From contig JAJQEE010000059.1 in NCBI GenBank assembly GCA_021201865.1, positions 27,674 to 91,673 of the forward strand: a stretch of 64,000 nt of DNA. Reading direction: 5' to 3'. This document shows positions 37,864 through 47,009 of the stretch, piece after piece. The stretch comes from Tannerellaceae bacterium (lineage in GTDB: Bacteria; Bacteroidota; Bacteroidia; Bacteroidales; Tannerellaceae). A program made the position numbers and the translations under genes. Position 1 is the first letter of the stretch. Each line of letters begins with the position of its first letter. The notes under the pieces were generated by a model, which did no database searches, had not been told where the DNA came from, and was given only the letters and a program-made list of their open reading frames with translations.

Positions 37864-38844
37864 TTAAATAGAAGATACCTGCAAGGTATTCAACAGATCC
37901 CGGTTGATCGGCTTATCATTCTTAATTGCCTTAGAAAATGGTATATAGATAATCTGATCATTCTGCAATCCGATCATTACATTCCGTTGATCTTCCAGTA
38001 ATGCATCAATAGCAGCCACTCCCATACGGGTCGCTAAAATACGATCCTGAGCTGTTGGAGATCCTCCCCGTTGTAAGTGACCTAAAATAGAGACACGTAC
38101 ATCAAACTGAGGATACTCTTTCTTTACTCTTTCCGCAACTCCCATAGCTCCTCCAGTGACCTCACTTTCTGCAACTAATACAATACTACTGTTCTTTGAC
38201 TTCCGGAATCCATTCTCGATCATTTCCGCTAACTGGTCTTTTTCCAAAGAGATCTCAGGGATCAAAGCGGCCTCTGCTCCGGCAGCAATAGCACCATTCA
38301 GTGCAAGAAATCCAGCATCACGTCCCATCACCTCAATAAAGAAAAGACGATCATGAGAGGTAGCCGTATCACGAATCTTATCCACGCATTCCATAATGGT
38401 ATTCAAGGCAGTATCATATCCAATAGTGGTATCTGTACCAAACAAATCATTATCAATAGTACCTGGTAAACCCACGATCGGATAATTGAACTCCTGCGCA
38501 AAGATCCGTGCTCCGGTTAATGTTCCATCTCCCCCGATAGTAACCAATGCATCAATTCCTTCTTCCTGAAGACGTTCATAAGCGAACTTACGCCCTTCAG
38601 GGGTCTTAAATTCCAGACAACGGGCTGTTTTTAAAATAGTACCACCCCGTTGAATTATATTACTTACATTCTGATTTGTAAACTCTTCAATTTCACCGGT
38701 GATCAAACCTTTGTAACCACGGTAAATTCCTTTTACTCTCATTCCATTATAAATGGCGGAGCGTGTCACTGCACGGATCGCAGCATTCATTCCCGGAGCA
38801 TCACCTCCTGATGTCAATATACCAATACACTTAAATCTTGTCAT
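37864..38844 (-). CDS. pfkA: ATP-dependent 6-phosphofructokinase
   Basis: Glycolytic phosphorylation of fructose 6-phosphate, 326 residues. [17 protein letters not shown] opens the ATP site. [11 protein letters not shown] carries Gly at the position that separates ATP-users (Gly) from PPi-users (Asp). [20 protein letters not shown] holds the catalytic Asp and fructose-phosphate residues; [10 protein letters not shown] and [14 protein letters not shown] are also conserved. The next gene upstream is ispH, 98 bases away. A TATTTTTG -7 box on the minus strand (38880-38873) suggests its own promoter. Confidence 0.94.
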   Translation of the reverse strand: MTRFKCIGILTSGGDAPGMNAAIRAVTRSAIYNGMRVKGIYRGYKGLITGEIEEFTNQNVSNIIQRGGTILKTARCLEFKTPEGRKFAYERLQEEGIDALVTIGGDGTLTGARIFAQEFNYPIVGLPGTIDNDLFGTDTTIGYDTALNTIMECVDKIRDTATSHDRLFFIEVMGRDAGFLALNGAIAAGAEAALIPEISLEKDQLAEMIENGFRKSKNSSIVLVAESEVTGGAMGVAERVKKEYPQFDVRVSILGHLQRGGSPTAQDRILATRMGVAAIDALLEDQRNVMIGLQNDQIIYIPFSKAIKNDKPINRDLLNTLQVSSI

Positions 38845-38872
38845 AGCGTATGTGCTTTTAAAATATTCCCAA

Positions 38873-38880
38873 CAAAAATA
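38873..38880 (-). promoter_or_regulatory. -7 element of pfkA
   Basis: Minus-strand TATTTTTG, 29 bases before the start codon. No good -33 box. Confidence 0.4.
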
Positions 38881-38942
38881 GTAATAATTTAGTCAACTCT
38901 TTAACTTTTTGTTAAACTTAACAGAGTTGTCATACCTAATCG

Positions 38943-39809
38943 TTACGAATTAAGTTCTTTTATCCGCATTGCGACCTTCTCCATTAACCATGTCGGAGTA
39001 GAGGTTGCACCACAAACTCCCACTGTTTCCACCCCATCCGGTAATAATTCTGTAATTTCCTGAGCATCTGATATAAACACGGTATGGGGATTCGCTTTCT
39101 TACACTCTTCAAAAAGCATTCTTCCGTTTGAACTTTTTTCCCCCGCCACAAAATAGATCCAGTCATGCCGGGAAGCAAATGCTTTAACATTTGGTAAACG
39201 ATTGGCTACCTGCCGGCAAATCGTATCGTAAAAATGAAAGTTTACTTTTCCGGATATTCTTTTTTGTATTGCCTCCATTATATCCTGAAAACCATCCAAC
39301 GGTTTCGTTGTCTGGGAAAAAAGAGCGATATCCCGGTCAAAATCCAGCCGGTCCAGATCTTCTGTTTTCTCTATCACAATAGCGTTTCCATCTGTCTGGC
39401 CTACCAGACCGTTTACTTCTGCATGTCCCTTTTTTCCATAAATAACCAGTTGCGTTTGATTATGACGTGTTTCCTGATAACACTTATGAATTTTTTGTTG
39501 CAATCTTAACACAACAGGACAGGTGGCATCAATAATCGTTATGTTATTTTTTTCCGCGGTCAAATAGGTAGAGGGAGGCTCTCCATGAGCCCGTAAAAGG
39601 ACTTTTTTATCCTTCAAAAAACGAAATTGCTCATGATCAATTGTATGCAAACCCAGCTCCTTCAACCGGGCAACTTCCAGACTGTTATGAACAATATCTC
39701 CCAAACAATAAAGAATTTCTTTAGAGTCCAGTTCTTTCTCCGCACTTTTAATGGCATTCACCACTCCGAAACAGAATCCGGAACCTTTATCTATTTCAAC
39801 TTTAATCAT
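38943..39809 (-). CDS. ispH: 4-hydroxy-3-methylbut-2-enyl diphosphate reductase
   Basis: Last step of the MEP isoprenoid pathway, making IPP and DMAPP, 288 residues. Three [4Fe-4S] ligand cysteines are visible: GFCFGV (Cys13), DATCPVV (near 97) and DTICRQVANR (near 197). RAHGEPP carries the substrate histidine and CGATSTPTWLM ends the protein. The prenyl synthase at 42598 uses its products. A TATCTTTG box ends five bases before the ATG, implying a leaderless message, though read-through from cmk (49 bases upstream) is also possible. Confidence 0.94.
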   Translation of the reverse strand: MIKVEIDKGSGFCFGVVNAIKSAEKELDSKEILYCLGDIVHNSLEVARLKELGLHTIDHEQFRFLKDKKVLLRAHGEPPSTYLTAEKNNITIIDATCPVVLRLQQKIHKCYQETRHNQTQLVIYGKKGHAEVNGLVGQTDGNAIVIEKTEDLDRLDFDRDIALFSQTTKPLDGFQDIMEAIQKRISGKVNFHFYDTICRQVANRLPNVKAFASRHDWIYFVAGEKSSNGRMLFEECKKANPHTVFISDAQEITELLPDGVETVGVCGATSTPTWLMEKVAMRIKELNS

Positions 39810-39814
39810 ATCTG

Positions 39815-39822
39815 CAAAGATA
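39815..39822 (-). promoter_or_regulatory. Candidate -7 element directly before ispH
   Basis: Minus-strand TATCTTTG (39822-39815), then CAGAT and the ATG at 39809. The -33 region is only TTTT at 19 bases. Confidence 0.4.
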
Positions 39823-39858
39823 AGCGATATTGATTATATCTAAAAAATCACAGTGGCT

Positions 39859-40548
39859 TTACTTAGTTACAACCTGATTGAATTGTTCTAATAACCATTC
39901 TTTTTGTTCTTCGATCGACATATCAGAATTATCCAGCACGATTGCATCATCCGCCTTCTTTAAAGGTCCTTCCTTCCGGGTAGTATCCAGGAGATCACGC
40001 TCCTGAACATTTCTCAGAACTTCTTCAAATGTAACACTTTCCCCTTTCGCTAAAGATTCATCGAGCCGCCTTTGGGCTCTCACTTCCGGCTTCGCCGTAA
40101 CAAAGATCTTTAATTCCGCATCCGGAAATATGACAGTACCGACATCTCTTCCGTCCAGAACCACTCCTTTAGTTTCCCCCATTTGCTTTTGCTGGGAAAC
40201 CAGCGCTTTCCGGACAAAAGATAAAGCGGCAACCGGGCTAACCCATCCGGCCACCTCCATCGTACGGATTTCTTTTTCTATATTTTCCCCATTCAGATAG
40301 GTATCAGGTCTTCCTGTTTCAGGATTGAATACAAACGAAATATGGATATCCTTCATTGATCTTTCCAGTTTCTCTGTATCTATCGTGCCATTCTTTATAA
40401 TACCATTTCGCATACTGTACAGTGTAACTGCCCTGTACATAGCACCCGTATCGATATAGGTATACCCGATCTGTCTGGCCAAATCTTTCGCCATTGTGCT
40501 TTTTCCACAGGAAGAATAACCATCTAATGCTATTACGATTTTCTTCAT
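39859..40548 (-). CDS. cmk: Cytidylate kinase
   Basis: Phosphorylates CMP and dCMP, 229 residues. From the ATG at 40548 it begins [21 protein letters not shown] with the P-loop [22 protein letters not shown] is the NMP-binding part, [22 protein letters not shown] the conserved Asp/Arg region, and AQRRLDE follows. An in-frame ATG at 40569 lies 21 bases upstream but is less likely. It starts 17 bases after the porQ stop and ends 49 bases before ispH, the order porQ-cmk-ispH being conserved in Porphyromonas. Confidence 0.92.
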   Translation of the reverse strand: MKKIVIALDGYSSCGKSTMAKDLARQIGYTYIDTGAMYRAVTLYSMRNGIIKNGTIDTEKLERSMKDIHISFVFNPETGRPDTYLNGENIEKEIRTMEVAGWVSPVAALSFVRKALVSQQKQMGETKGVVLDGRDVGTVIFPDAELKIFVTAKPEVRAQRRLDESLAKGESVTFEEVLRNVQERDLLDTTRKEGPLKKADDAIVLDNSDMSIEEQKEWLLEQFNQVVTK

Positions 40549-40565
40549 TTCTATAATCTCTTTTA

Positions 40566-41564
40566 TCAAGGTTTAAAATCTGCCAATGTCATGGAAACAC
40601 TTACCATTAAAGACATCGCAGAAGGATGATATTTTGCGACGGAAACACCTACGTCAAACATTTTTATTTTTACACCGGCACCAGCCGAGAAGCCACTTAG
40701 TTTATTTCCTGTCTGCAACTTCATATCCATATTTGATTTCGGATTAAACCCGACTCCCAACCAAAAGTTTTCCGAAGGAAGATAGTCAATCCCCAACACC
40801 AGATGTTTGGCAAATGAACGGAAAAAAGCATCCTCCTGATGCTCTTTATCCACATGATCTATGTAATCAAATTTCCAGCGATTCAAATACATGGCAGTAA
40901 GAGAAAAACGAAAAGGTGCATGGTCCATCCTTTTACTAACGCCTAATTGAATATCCCACGGCATTTTTTGCCGTTCATCCTCATAGGCAGTCAATTGTGC
41001 ACCGATATTTTTCAATACGATCCCGGCAGAAAACTCATTCTCCGAATTATAATAACTCAGACCGGCATCCACAGCTATCCCTATCGAAGAGTAACTTTCC
41101 AACCCCGAATAAAGAAATTTCAAGCTTACTCCTCCCCGCCAGCGATCCGTCAGATCATAAGAGAAGAATCCCGTCAGATTAATATCATTTGCTGAAAAAT
41201 CCCCTTCGTATATATTATCCGTACTCATCTGTTTGAATGTACCATAGTGTATGTAGCTGACTCCGATTCCCCATGCGCTTCTCTCTTTTAAAGCTTTGGT
41301 AAATAAGGCACTTCCTACATTTATATCTGATATATAATTCATATAGTTGAGATTGACCATTCCATCCATTTCTCCCCCCAATAAACCAGGATTGTGAAAG
41401 ATCATCGAAGGATCTCTTTCTATTAATGAAATATGATTTCCACCTAATGCATTGATACGCGTAGAAGTGGGATAACGTAAGAAGGTAAAAACCTCTTCTC
41501 CTGTCTGTGCAAAAATAGTCTGTAACGTACAGAGGGGAAGGAGGATTAATAATATTTTTTTCAT
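40566..41564 (-). CDS. porQ: Type IX secretion protein PorQ
   Basis: Outer-membrane beta-barrel protein, about 332 residues, start at the ATG of [19 protein letters not shown] (41564). PorQ is needed for A-LPS attachment of T9SS cargo in Porphyromonas, in complex with the PorU sortase system. The mature start [16 protein letters not shown] and the barrel strands with alternating polarity fit the PorQ/PorV (PG27/FadL-like) family. The gene order porQ-cmk-ispH is that of Porphyromonas. A TATCTTTG box lies upstream. Confidence 0.85.
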   Translation of the reverse strand: MKKILLILLPLCTLQTIFAQTGEEVFTFLRYPTSTRINALGGNHISLIERDPSMIFHNPGLLGGEMDGMVNLNYMNYISDINVGSALFTKALKERSAWGIGVSYIHYGTFKQMSTDNIYEGDFSANDINLTGFFSYDLTDRWRGGVSLKFLYSGLESYSSIGIAVDAGLSYYNSENEFSAGIVLKNIGAQLTAYEDERQKMPWDIQLGVSKRMDHAPFRFSLTAMYLNRWKFDYIDHVDKEHQEDAFFRSFAKHLVLGIDYLPSENFWLGVGFNPKSNMDMKLQTGNKLSGFSAGAGVKIKMFDVGVSVAKYHPSAMSLMVSVSMTLADFKP

Positions 41565-41587
41565 ATTTTTTTTCAACAAAAAGCATT

Positions 41588-41595
41588 CAAAGATA
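41588..41595 (-). promoter_or_regulatory. -7 element of porQ-cmk
   Basis: Minus-strand TATCTTTG (41595-41588), 23 bases before the porQ ATG. No good -33 box. Confidence 0.45.
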
Positions 41596-41783
41596 CATTA
41601 ATTCGGAAAAATGTTTTTACTTTACATCGGTAATCACCGGCAGAAGACATATTTCTCTAACAAACCAAACGGAGAAAAACTTAAAAAGGTATATGAAAGC
41701 CTCTATTTTTCTTCTACAGGAAAAAAATACGACTTAAATTGTATTTTCTTTCGGTTTTGTGAAGTGATATATAAAATAATTTA

Positions 41784-41791
41784 TATTTTTG
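41784..41791 (+). promoter_or_regulatory. -7 element of tonB
   Basis: TATTTTTG fits TAnnTTTG, 34 bases before the ATG at 41826. A TTTG at 41756-41759 is too far (24 bases) to be certain. Confidence 0.4.
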
Positions 41792-41825
41792 CCGTACTGG
41801 AAAACACATAAAACATTATAAAAGT

Positions 41826-42512
41826 ATGGAAATCAAGAAATCACCAAAAGCTGACTTAGAGAAAGGCAAAACGCTCGGTATCCTGATGGGTATGGTAGTG
41901 GCTCTTGCTGTTCTGTTTGTTGGATTCGAATGGGGAACCCGCGATGTACAGGTTGTAGTATATGAAGGCGTTGCGGACATTATCGCAGAAGAAGAGATCG
42001 AGATCACAAGACCTGAGAATGCTCCTCCTCCTCCTCCTCCTCCAGCTCCTGTTGTTACAGAGGTTCTGAACGTTGTGGAAGATGACGTTGAATTGGAACA
42101 ACAGGAAATTCTGTCTTCTGAAGATAGTCAGGATGCTGCACAGGTTCAGACATATGTAGCCCCTGCAGTGGTAGAAGAAGAAGAAGAATCAGCTCAACAG
42201 ATTTTTACTGTTGTAGAAGAGATGCCTCAATTCCCGGGTGGTGAAGGTGAATTGTTGAAATTTATCAGTAGATCAATCAAATATCCTGTTATCGCACAGG
42301 AAAATGGTATTCAGGGCCGTGTTGTTTGCTCATTCGTAGTAAACCGTGACGGATCTATCGTAGATGCAGAAGTTGTTCGTGGTGTTGACCCGTCATTAGA
42401 TAAAGAAGCTCTTCGTGTGATCAGCACCATGCCTAAATGGTCCCCTGGTAAACAGAGAGATAAACCTGTACGTGTAAAATATACTGTTCCTATTACTTTC
42501 AGATTACAGTAA
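41826..42512 (+). CDS. tonB: TonB energy transducer
   Basis: Protein of 228 residues that passes proton-motive energy from ExbB/ExbD to outer-membrane transporters. Short cytosolic N-terminus, one membrane helix (about 18-34), a Glu-rich and PPPPPPP linker spanning the periplasm (about 55-120), and a C-terminal TonB domain (MPQFPGGEGELLKFISRSI, then YPVIAQENGIQGRVV and KPVRVKYTVPITFRL). Start MEIKKSPKADLEKGK fits the family. It stands alone 2.9 kb before the ExbB/ExbD operon rather than in it. A terminator follows immediately. Confidence 0.92.
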   Translation: MEIKKSPKADLEKGKTLGILMGMVVALAVLFVGFEWGTRDVQVVVYEGVADIIAEEEIEITRPENAPPPPPPPAPVVTEVLNVVEDDVELEQQEILSSEDSQDAAQVQTYVAPAVVEEEEESAQQIFTVVEEMPQFPGGEGELLKFISRSIKYPVIAQENGIQGRVVCSFVVNRDGSIVDAEVVRGVDPSLDKEALRVISTMPKWSPGKQRDKPVRVKYTVPITFRLQ

Positions 42513-42534
42513 TATTTATAGTAAATATAATATT

Positions 42535-42570
42535 AAAAAAGGCTGCTAACATGTATTTGCAGCCTTTTTT
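42535..42570 (+). terminator. Terminator of tonB
   Basis: AAAAAAGGCTGC (42535-42546) pairs with GCAGCCTTTTTT (42559-42570), a 12-bp stem with U tract. Confidence 0.85.
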
Positions 42571-42597
42571 GCATGATCATCCAAACTTAATTATCTT

Positions 42598-43575
42598 ATG
42601 GTATTATCCTTTGAAGAGATTCTGCAAAGAGTCGAAAAAGAAATATCTTCACTTGAATTAAATTTCCCTCCTGCAAGTTTATACACTCCGATTGAATATA
42701 TCCTGTCTTTAGGAGGGAAAAGAATTCGTCCGGCTCTTGCCTTAATCGCATGTAATATCTACAGTGATCATATAGAATCCGCGATAAAGCCAGCTTTAGG
42801 AATAGAGGTATTCCATAATTTCACCTTATTACATGATGATCTGATGGACCAGGCAGATCTGAGAAGAAATCAACAAACCGTACATAAAAAATGGGGGGAT
42901 AATACGGCCATCTTATCCGGAGATGCAATGTTAATCGTTGCATATAAATTGATAGGAGAAACACCACCCAATTATTTAAAACCCATATTGGATCTTTTCA
43001 CAAAAACAGCCATGGAGATTTGTGGAGGGCAACAATATGATATGGAATTTGAATCCCGTACAAATGTCCGGGAAGAAGAATATATGGAAATGATCCGCCT
43101 AAAAACAGCTGTTCTTCTTGGCTGTAGTCTGAAAATGGGAGCTCTGACGGGAGGAGCGTCAGAAAAAGAAGCGGATCTATTGTATCAATATGGGATTCAT
43201 ATTGGTTTAGCCTTTCAATTAATGGATGATCTATTAGATGTATATGGAGATACGGCCTCATTTGGAAAAAAAATCGGGGGAGACATTCTATGTAATAAAA
43301 AGACATTTTTATTAATCAATGCCTTTAAACATGCTTCGGGACAACAAAAAGAGAAATTGAATCATTGGATTGCTAAAAAAGAATATGATCCGGCCGAAAA
43401 AATCAGCCAGTTTATACAAATATATAATGAGCTTCAGGTGAAAGAAATCACAGAGAAAAAAATACAGTATTATTACAATCAGGCAACAGAATGTTTGAAG
43501 GGATTAACCATTCCACAGGCACGATTGCAGACTCTGATTAAAGTGTCTGAACTTTTAATGAACCGGAAATCTTAA
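42598..43575 (+). CDS. Polyprenyl diphosphate synthase
   Basis: Chain-elongating trans-prenyltransferase of 325 residues that condenses IPP units from DMAPP/FPP. The first aspartate-rich motif is LLHDDLMDQADLRR and the second LMDDLLDVYGD. GKRIRPALALIA precedes the first. Chain length (octaprenyl, geranylgeranyl or another) is not set by what can be read here; in Bacteroidetes such proteins often make the side chain of menaquinone. Its stop shares a base with the next start (TAATG), so translation with TatD is coupled. Confidence 0.88.
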   Translation: MVLSFEEILQRVEKEISSLELNFPPASLYTPIEYILSLGGKRIRPALALIACNIYSDHIESAIKPALGIEVFHNFTLLHDDLMDQADLRRNQQTVHKKWGDNTAILSGDAMLIVAYKLIGETPPNYLKPILDLFTKTAMEICGGQQYDMEFESRTNVREEEYMEMIRLKTAVLLGCSLKMGALTGGASEKEADLLYQYGIHIGLAFQLMDDLLDVYGDTASFGKKIGGDILCNKKTFLLINAFKHASGQQKEKLNHWIAKKEYDPAEKISQFIQIYNELQVKEITEKKIQYYYNQATECLKGLTIPQARLQTLIKVSELLMNRKS

Positions 43576-44384
43576 TGAGAAATCTGATTGATACCCACTG
43601 CCATCTATATCTGGAAGAATTTGATCAGGATAGAGAACAATTGATTGACCAGGCCAAAAAGTCAGGGATTGAATTATTACTTCTACCCAATGTAGATACA
43701 ACAACTATAGAGCAGATGCATGTAGTATGTGATCAGTATCCTGAATTTACCTACCCAATGATGGGATTACATCCAACGAGTGTAAATCCGGATTACAAAA
43801 AAAACTTACTGGCTATAGAATCCTGGCTTGGTAAAAGGGATTATTGTGCAATCGGAGAAATTGGGATTGATCTATACTGGGATAAAACGTATTTAAAAGA
43901 GCAGAAGATCGTTTTTGAAGAACAACTCGCATGGAGCATAGAACTGAACTTACCGGTTGCAATCCATACACGGAATGCTTTTCCGGAGGTTTTTGAATGT
44001 ATTCATAAAATAGGAGCCTCGCAATTGAAAGGAGTATTTCACAGTTTTTCCGGAACAGAAACTGAATTATCTGAAATTAAAAAATTAGGCAATTTCAAAA
44101 TTGGAATTAATGGAGTGATAACATTTAAAAATTCCCGGTTAGACGAAATAATCCGGGATGCAGACATTCAGGATATTTTACTCGAAACGGATGCGCCCTA
44201 TCTTTCACCGGTACCTTACAGAGGAAAAAGAAATGAGCCGGTTTATATTTGGGAAACGGCCAAAAAGGTGTCCGATATTTATAAAATACCAGTTGAAGAG
44301 ACAGTAAAAATCACGAAAAAAAATGCCCTAAATCTGTTTAAAAACATCTCTAATAAAGGGGAGTTAAACAATATGAGGGGTTAG
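43575..44384 (+). CDS. tatD: TatD family hydrolase
   Basis: Metal-dependent nuclease of the amidohydrolase superfamily, 269 residues, near family size. Metal ligands: IDTHCHLYLEEFD (HxH), GEIGIDLYWDK (Glu), AIHTRNAF, VFHSFSGTETE and LLETDAPYLSPVPYRGKRNEP (Asp). TatD proteins act as 3'-5' exonucleases or deoxyribonucleases in repair; substrate here is inferred. Its ATG overlaps the preceding stop by one base. Confidence 0.9.
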   Translation: MRNLIDTHCHLYLEEFDQDREQLIDQAKKSGIELLLLPNVDTTTIEQMHVVCDQYPEFTYPMMGLHPTSVNPDYKKNLLAIESWLGKRDYCAIGEIGIDLYWDKTYLKEQKIVFEEQLAWSIELNLPVAIHTRNAFPEVFECIHKIGASQLKGVFHSFSGTETELSEIKKLGNFKIGINGVITFKNSRLDEIIRDADIQDILLETDAPYLSPVPYRGKRNEPVYIWETAKKVSDIYKIPVEETVKITKKNALNLFKNISNKGELNNMRG

Positions 44385-44451
44385 GAGAAAATTTATTGAG
44401 AAGATATAGTTGATAAATCAATCAAAAACTTTAGATTTGTGCACCAAAACG

Positions 44452-44480
44452 TTTGCAATTGGGATTTTTTTCGTATTTTG
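44452..44480 (+). promoter_or_regulatory. Promoter of tRNA-Ser and possibly the ExbB operon
   Basis: TTTG (44452-44455), 18 bases, TATTTTG (44474-44480), one base short of TAnnTTTG. It lies 49 bases before the tRNA; no terminator separates the tRNA from the exbB gene. Confidence 0.5.
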
Positions 44481-44529
44481 CGCTCGTTTTAAAAGGAGGA
44501 GATGCCTGTTTTGAAGTCATCCAAATTAT

Positions 44530-44617
44530 GGAGAGATGCTCGAGTGGTTGAAGAGGCACGCCTGGAAAGCGTGTATACGCCTAAAGCGTATCGCGGGTTC
44601 GAATCCCGCTCTCTCCG
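44530..44617 (+). tRNA. tRNA-Ser (anticodon GGA)
   Basis: Acceptor GGAGAGA pairs with TCTCTCC; anticodon stem CACGC/GCGTG encloses the loop CTGGAAA with anticodon GGA at 44564-44566. A long variable arm (a class II tRNA) and T-loop GGGTTCGAATCCCGC are visible. CCA is not encoded. Confidence 0.95.
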
Positions 44618-44699
44618 CATCAGGAGATACCATGAAACAATTTATAACAAAAAAATAAAATAAAAAAGAGAATTATTAATCTTAAAAATTGAACACACA

Positions 44700-45437
44700 A
44701 TGAAAAAGTTATTTGCAAAAACATTCTTGAGTTTATGTGCTCTTGGAACTTCTACTGCAGTTTTTGCGCAGGAAGCTTCTGAACAACTTATCGAAGGTGG
44801 TATACACCAGGCTTTAAAAACTAAATTTATTGAAGGTGGTGCAGACTTCATGAGTTTAGTAGCTATTGCTTTGATACTTGGTTTAGCTTTCTGTCTGGAA
44901 AGAATTATTTATCTGAACTTAGCAGATACAAATGCTGATACTTTATTGAAAGGCATCGAAGAAGCTCTTGATAGAGGAGACGTTGAAGGAGCAAAAACTA
45001 TTGCACGTGATACAAGAGGTCCTATTGCATCTATTGCTTATCAAGGTTTAATGAGAATTGACCAGGGTATTGATGTAGTTGAAAAATCAATTATTTCTTA
45101 CGGTGGTGTACAAGGTGGTTTGTTAGAGAAAAATCTTTCCTGGATCACATTATTTATCGCTATGGCTCCTTCATTAGGATTCTTGGGTACAGTTATCGGT
45201 ATGATCATGTCATTCGACAAAATTGAACAAGTAGGTGATATCAGTCCAACAGTTGTAGCAGGTGGTATGAAAGTGGCTTTGATTACAACAGTAGGTGGTC
45301 TTGTTGTTGCTTTGATCCTGCAGGTTTTCTATAACTATTTGTTAAGCAAATTGGAAGCAATCTTAAACAAAATGGAAGATGCTTCAATCTCTTTGATTGA
45401 CTTAGTTATCAAATACAACCTTAAATACAAAAAATAA
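44700..45437 (+). CDS. exbB: ExbB/TolQ/MotA-type proton channel
   Basis: Inner-membrane proton channel of the TonB or Tol-Pal system, 245 residues. A cleavable-looking N-terminus (MKKLFAKTFLSLCALGTSTAVFAQ) precedes a first membrane helix (about 53-70); the large cytosolic loop (70-140) is followed by two helices (WITLFIAMAPSLGFLGTVIGM and VALITTVGGLVVALILQVF), the MotA/TolQ/ExbB hallmark. It opens a four-gene operon with a four-helix protein and two ExbD genes. Confidence 0.92.
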   Translation: MKKLFAKTFLSLCALGTSTAVFAQEASEQLIEGGIHQALKTKFIEGGADFMSLVAIALILGLAFCLERIIYLNLADTNADTLLKGIEEALDRGDVEGAKTIARDTRGPIASIAYQGLMRIDQGIDVVEKSIISYGGVQGGLLEKNLSWITLFIAMAPSLGFLGTVIGMIMSFDKIEQVGDISPTVVAGGMKVALITTVGGLVVALILQVFYNYLLSKLEAILNKMEDASISLIDLVIKYNLKYKK

Positions 45438-45445
45438 TTATAACT

Positions 45446-45919
45446 ATGGCAGTTACTAAAATAAGAAAGATATCCAGTTGGACATTATTGGCATCTGCTG
45501 TCATTAGTGTGGCTGTACTGGTTATATTCTATACAGGCGGTGTAGTTAATCCCGGAGAAGAGATGAAGGAATATGCTCAAACAAATCTTCTGATCAATTG
45601 GGTATATGTATTATTCGGGCTTACGGTATTGAGCACTTTCATTTTTGCATTATGGCAGTTCATTAATCTATTTAGAACAAATGCGAAATCAGCTCTTACA
45701 GCTTTAGGAGTGCTTGTTGGATTTGCTGCAATTATGTTAATAGCTTACTCTATAGGTGATGGAACTCCGCTACCAATGATCAATTCGGATTCAGCAGAGT
45801 ATAATACTGAGACCTGGTTGAAAGTGACAGACATGTGGATCTATTCTATATATATCCTGATTGCGATGATCGTTTTAGCTGTAGTAGCAGGTAGTGTGAA
45901 AAGAATTTTGAATAAGTAA
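45446..45919 (+). CDS. Unrecognised four-helix membrane protein in the Exb operon
   Basis: Protein of 157 residues without a named family. Four hydrophobic segments are clear: about 10-35, 50-70, 82-103 and 130-150. A short loop GGVVNPGEEMKEYAQ lies outside between helices 1 and 2. It is eight bases after exbB and 25 before exbD, so it probably belongs to the energising complex as an accessory subunit. The same order (ExbB, hypothetical, ExbD, ExbD) is known in Porphyromonas, which supports the functional link, but its job is unknown. Confidence 0.8.
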   Translation: MAVTKIRKISSWTLLASAVISVAVLVIFYTGGVVNPGEEMKEYAQTNLLINWVYVLFGLTVLSTFIFALWQFINLFRTNAKSALTALGVLVGFAAIMLIAYSIGDGTPLPMINSDSAEYNTETWLKVTDMWIYSIYILIAMIVLAVVAGSVKRILNK

Positions 45920-45944
45920 TAACGATTAGATAAAGTAAGCAAAA

Positions 45945-46532
45945 ATGGGTAAAAAAAGAAAGACACCGGGTATTAATGGTTCTTCGTCTGCCGATATTGC
46001 TTTCATGTTGCTTATCTTCTTCCTTATTACGACTTCTATGGATACAGACAAAGGTTTAGCAAGACGTTTGCCACCACCTGTACCCAAAGAACAGAAGGAA
46101 CAAAATGATATAGATATCAAAAAGAGAAATTTGCTTGTCGTACTGATTAACAGTAACAACCAGATTCTCTGTGGAGATCAGTTCATTGATATCTCGCAAT
46201 TGAAAGACAGAGTAAAAGATTTCATTGATAACCCATATAATGATGAGCATATGCCGGAAAAAATGGAAGTAGAAGTTCCTTTCTTCGGCAACCAGATGGT
46301 AACAAAAAACCACATTATTTCTTTACAGAATGACCGTGGCACCGAATATCAGGCATATATAGATGTTCAGAATGAATTGGCGGCAGCTTATAATGAATTG
46401 AGAAATGATGTTTCTCAGAAAAAATTCGGTAAATTATTTGCTGACTTAGATGAAGAACAACAAAAGGCTGTGCAGATGATCTATCCTCAAAAGATATCAG
46501 AAGCAGAACCTAAAAATTATGGAGATAAATAG
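45945..46532 (+). CDS. exbD: ExbD/TolR family protein, long form
   Basis: 195 residues. One N-terminal membrane helix (ADIAFMLLIFFLITTSM) holds the conserved Asp of the proton path; the periplasmic part (LLVVLINSNNQILCGDQFIDI) follows. It is about 50 residues longer than usual ExbD proteins, with an extra region near 120-190 containing DVQNELAAAYNELRND. It is followed two bases later by a second ExbD gene. Confidence 0.88.
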   Translation: MGKKRKTPGINGSSSADIAFMLLIFFLITTSMDTDKGLARRLPPPVPKEQKEQNDIDIKKRNLLVVLINSNNQILCGDQFIDISQLKDRVKDFIDNPYNDEHMPEKMEVEVPFFGNQMVTKNHIISLQNDRGTEYQAYIDVQNELAAAYNELRNDVSQKKFGKLFADLDEEQQKAVQMIYPQKISEAEPKNYGDK

Positions 46533-46534
46533 GA

Positions 46535-47002
46535 ATGGGAAAGTTTAGTAAAGCAGGCGGTAGAGAAATGCCTGAATTAAATACAGCATCATTACCTGAC
46601 TTAGTATTTGCTTTCTTATTCTTTATCATGATGGTAACCACCATGCGTGAAGTAACATTGAAAGTGGTATTTAAGGCTCCACAGGCAACTGAGCTTCAAA
46701 AGCTTGAAAAGAAATCACTGGTAACTTTCATTTATGTAGGGCAACCTACACAAGACCTGAGAGCTAAAATGGGATCTGAAACTCGTATTCAGTTGAATGA
46801 TCAATTCGCTGAAACATCAGAAATTCAGGATTACATTGCTCAGGAAAAATCAAGTATGAAAGAAGAAGACCAACCATTTATGACAGTATCTATCAAAGCT
46901 GACAGAGAAACCAAAATGGGTGTGATTACTGATATCAAACAAGCACTTCGTGAAGCATACGCACTTAAAATTAGTTATTCTGCAGCTCAAAGGGCAGAAT
47001 AA
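46535..47002 (+). CDS. exbD: ExbD/TolR family protein, short form
   Basis: 155 residues. N-terminal helix SLPDLVFAFLFFIMMVTTM includes the conserved Asp; the periplasmic domain shows LVTFIYVGQPTQD and VSIKADRETKMGVITDIKQAL. The gene follows the long ExbD by two bases, so the pair may form a hetero-dimer. It ends the operon just before a strong terminator. Confidence 0.9.
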   Translation: MGKFSKAGGREMPELNTASLPDLVFAFLFFIMMVTTMREVTLKVVFKAPQATELQKLEKKSLVTFIYVGQPTQDLRAKMGSETRIQLNDQFAETSEIQDYIAQEKSSMKEEDQPFMTVSIKADRETKMGVITDIKQALREAYALKISYSAAQRAE

Positions 47003-47009
47003 GAAAAAA

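Noticed and set aside
41611..41811. 66-residue frame before tonB
   Set aside because: Low complexity, no homology pattern, and it overlaps the tonB promoter.
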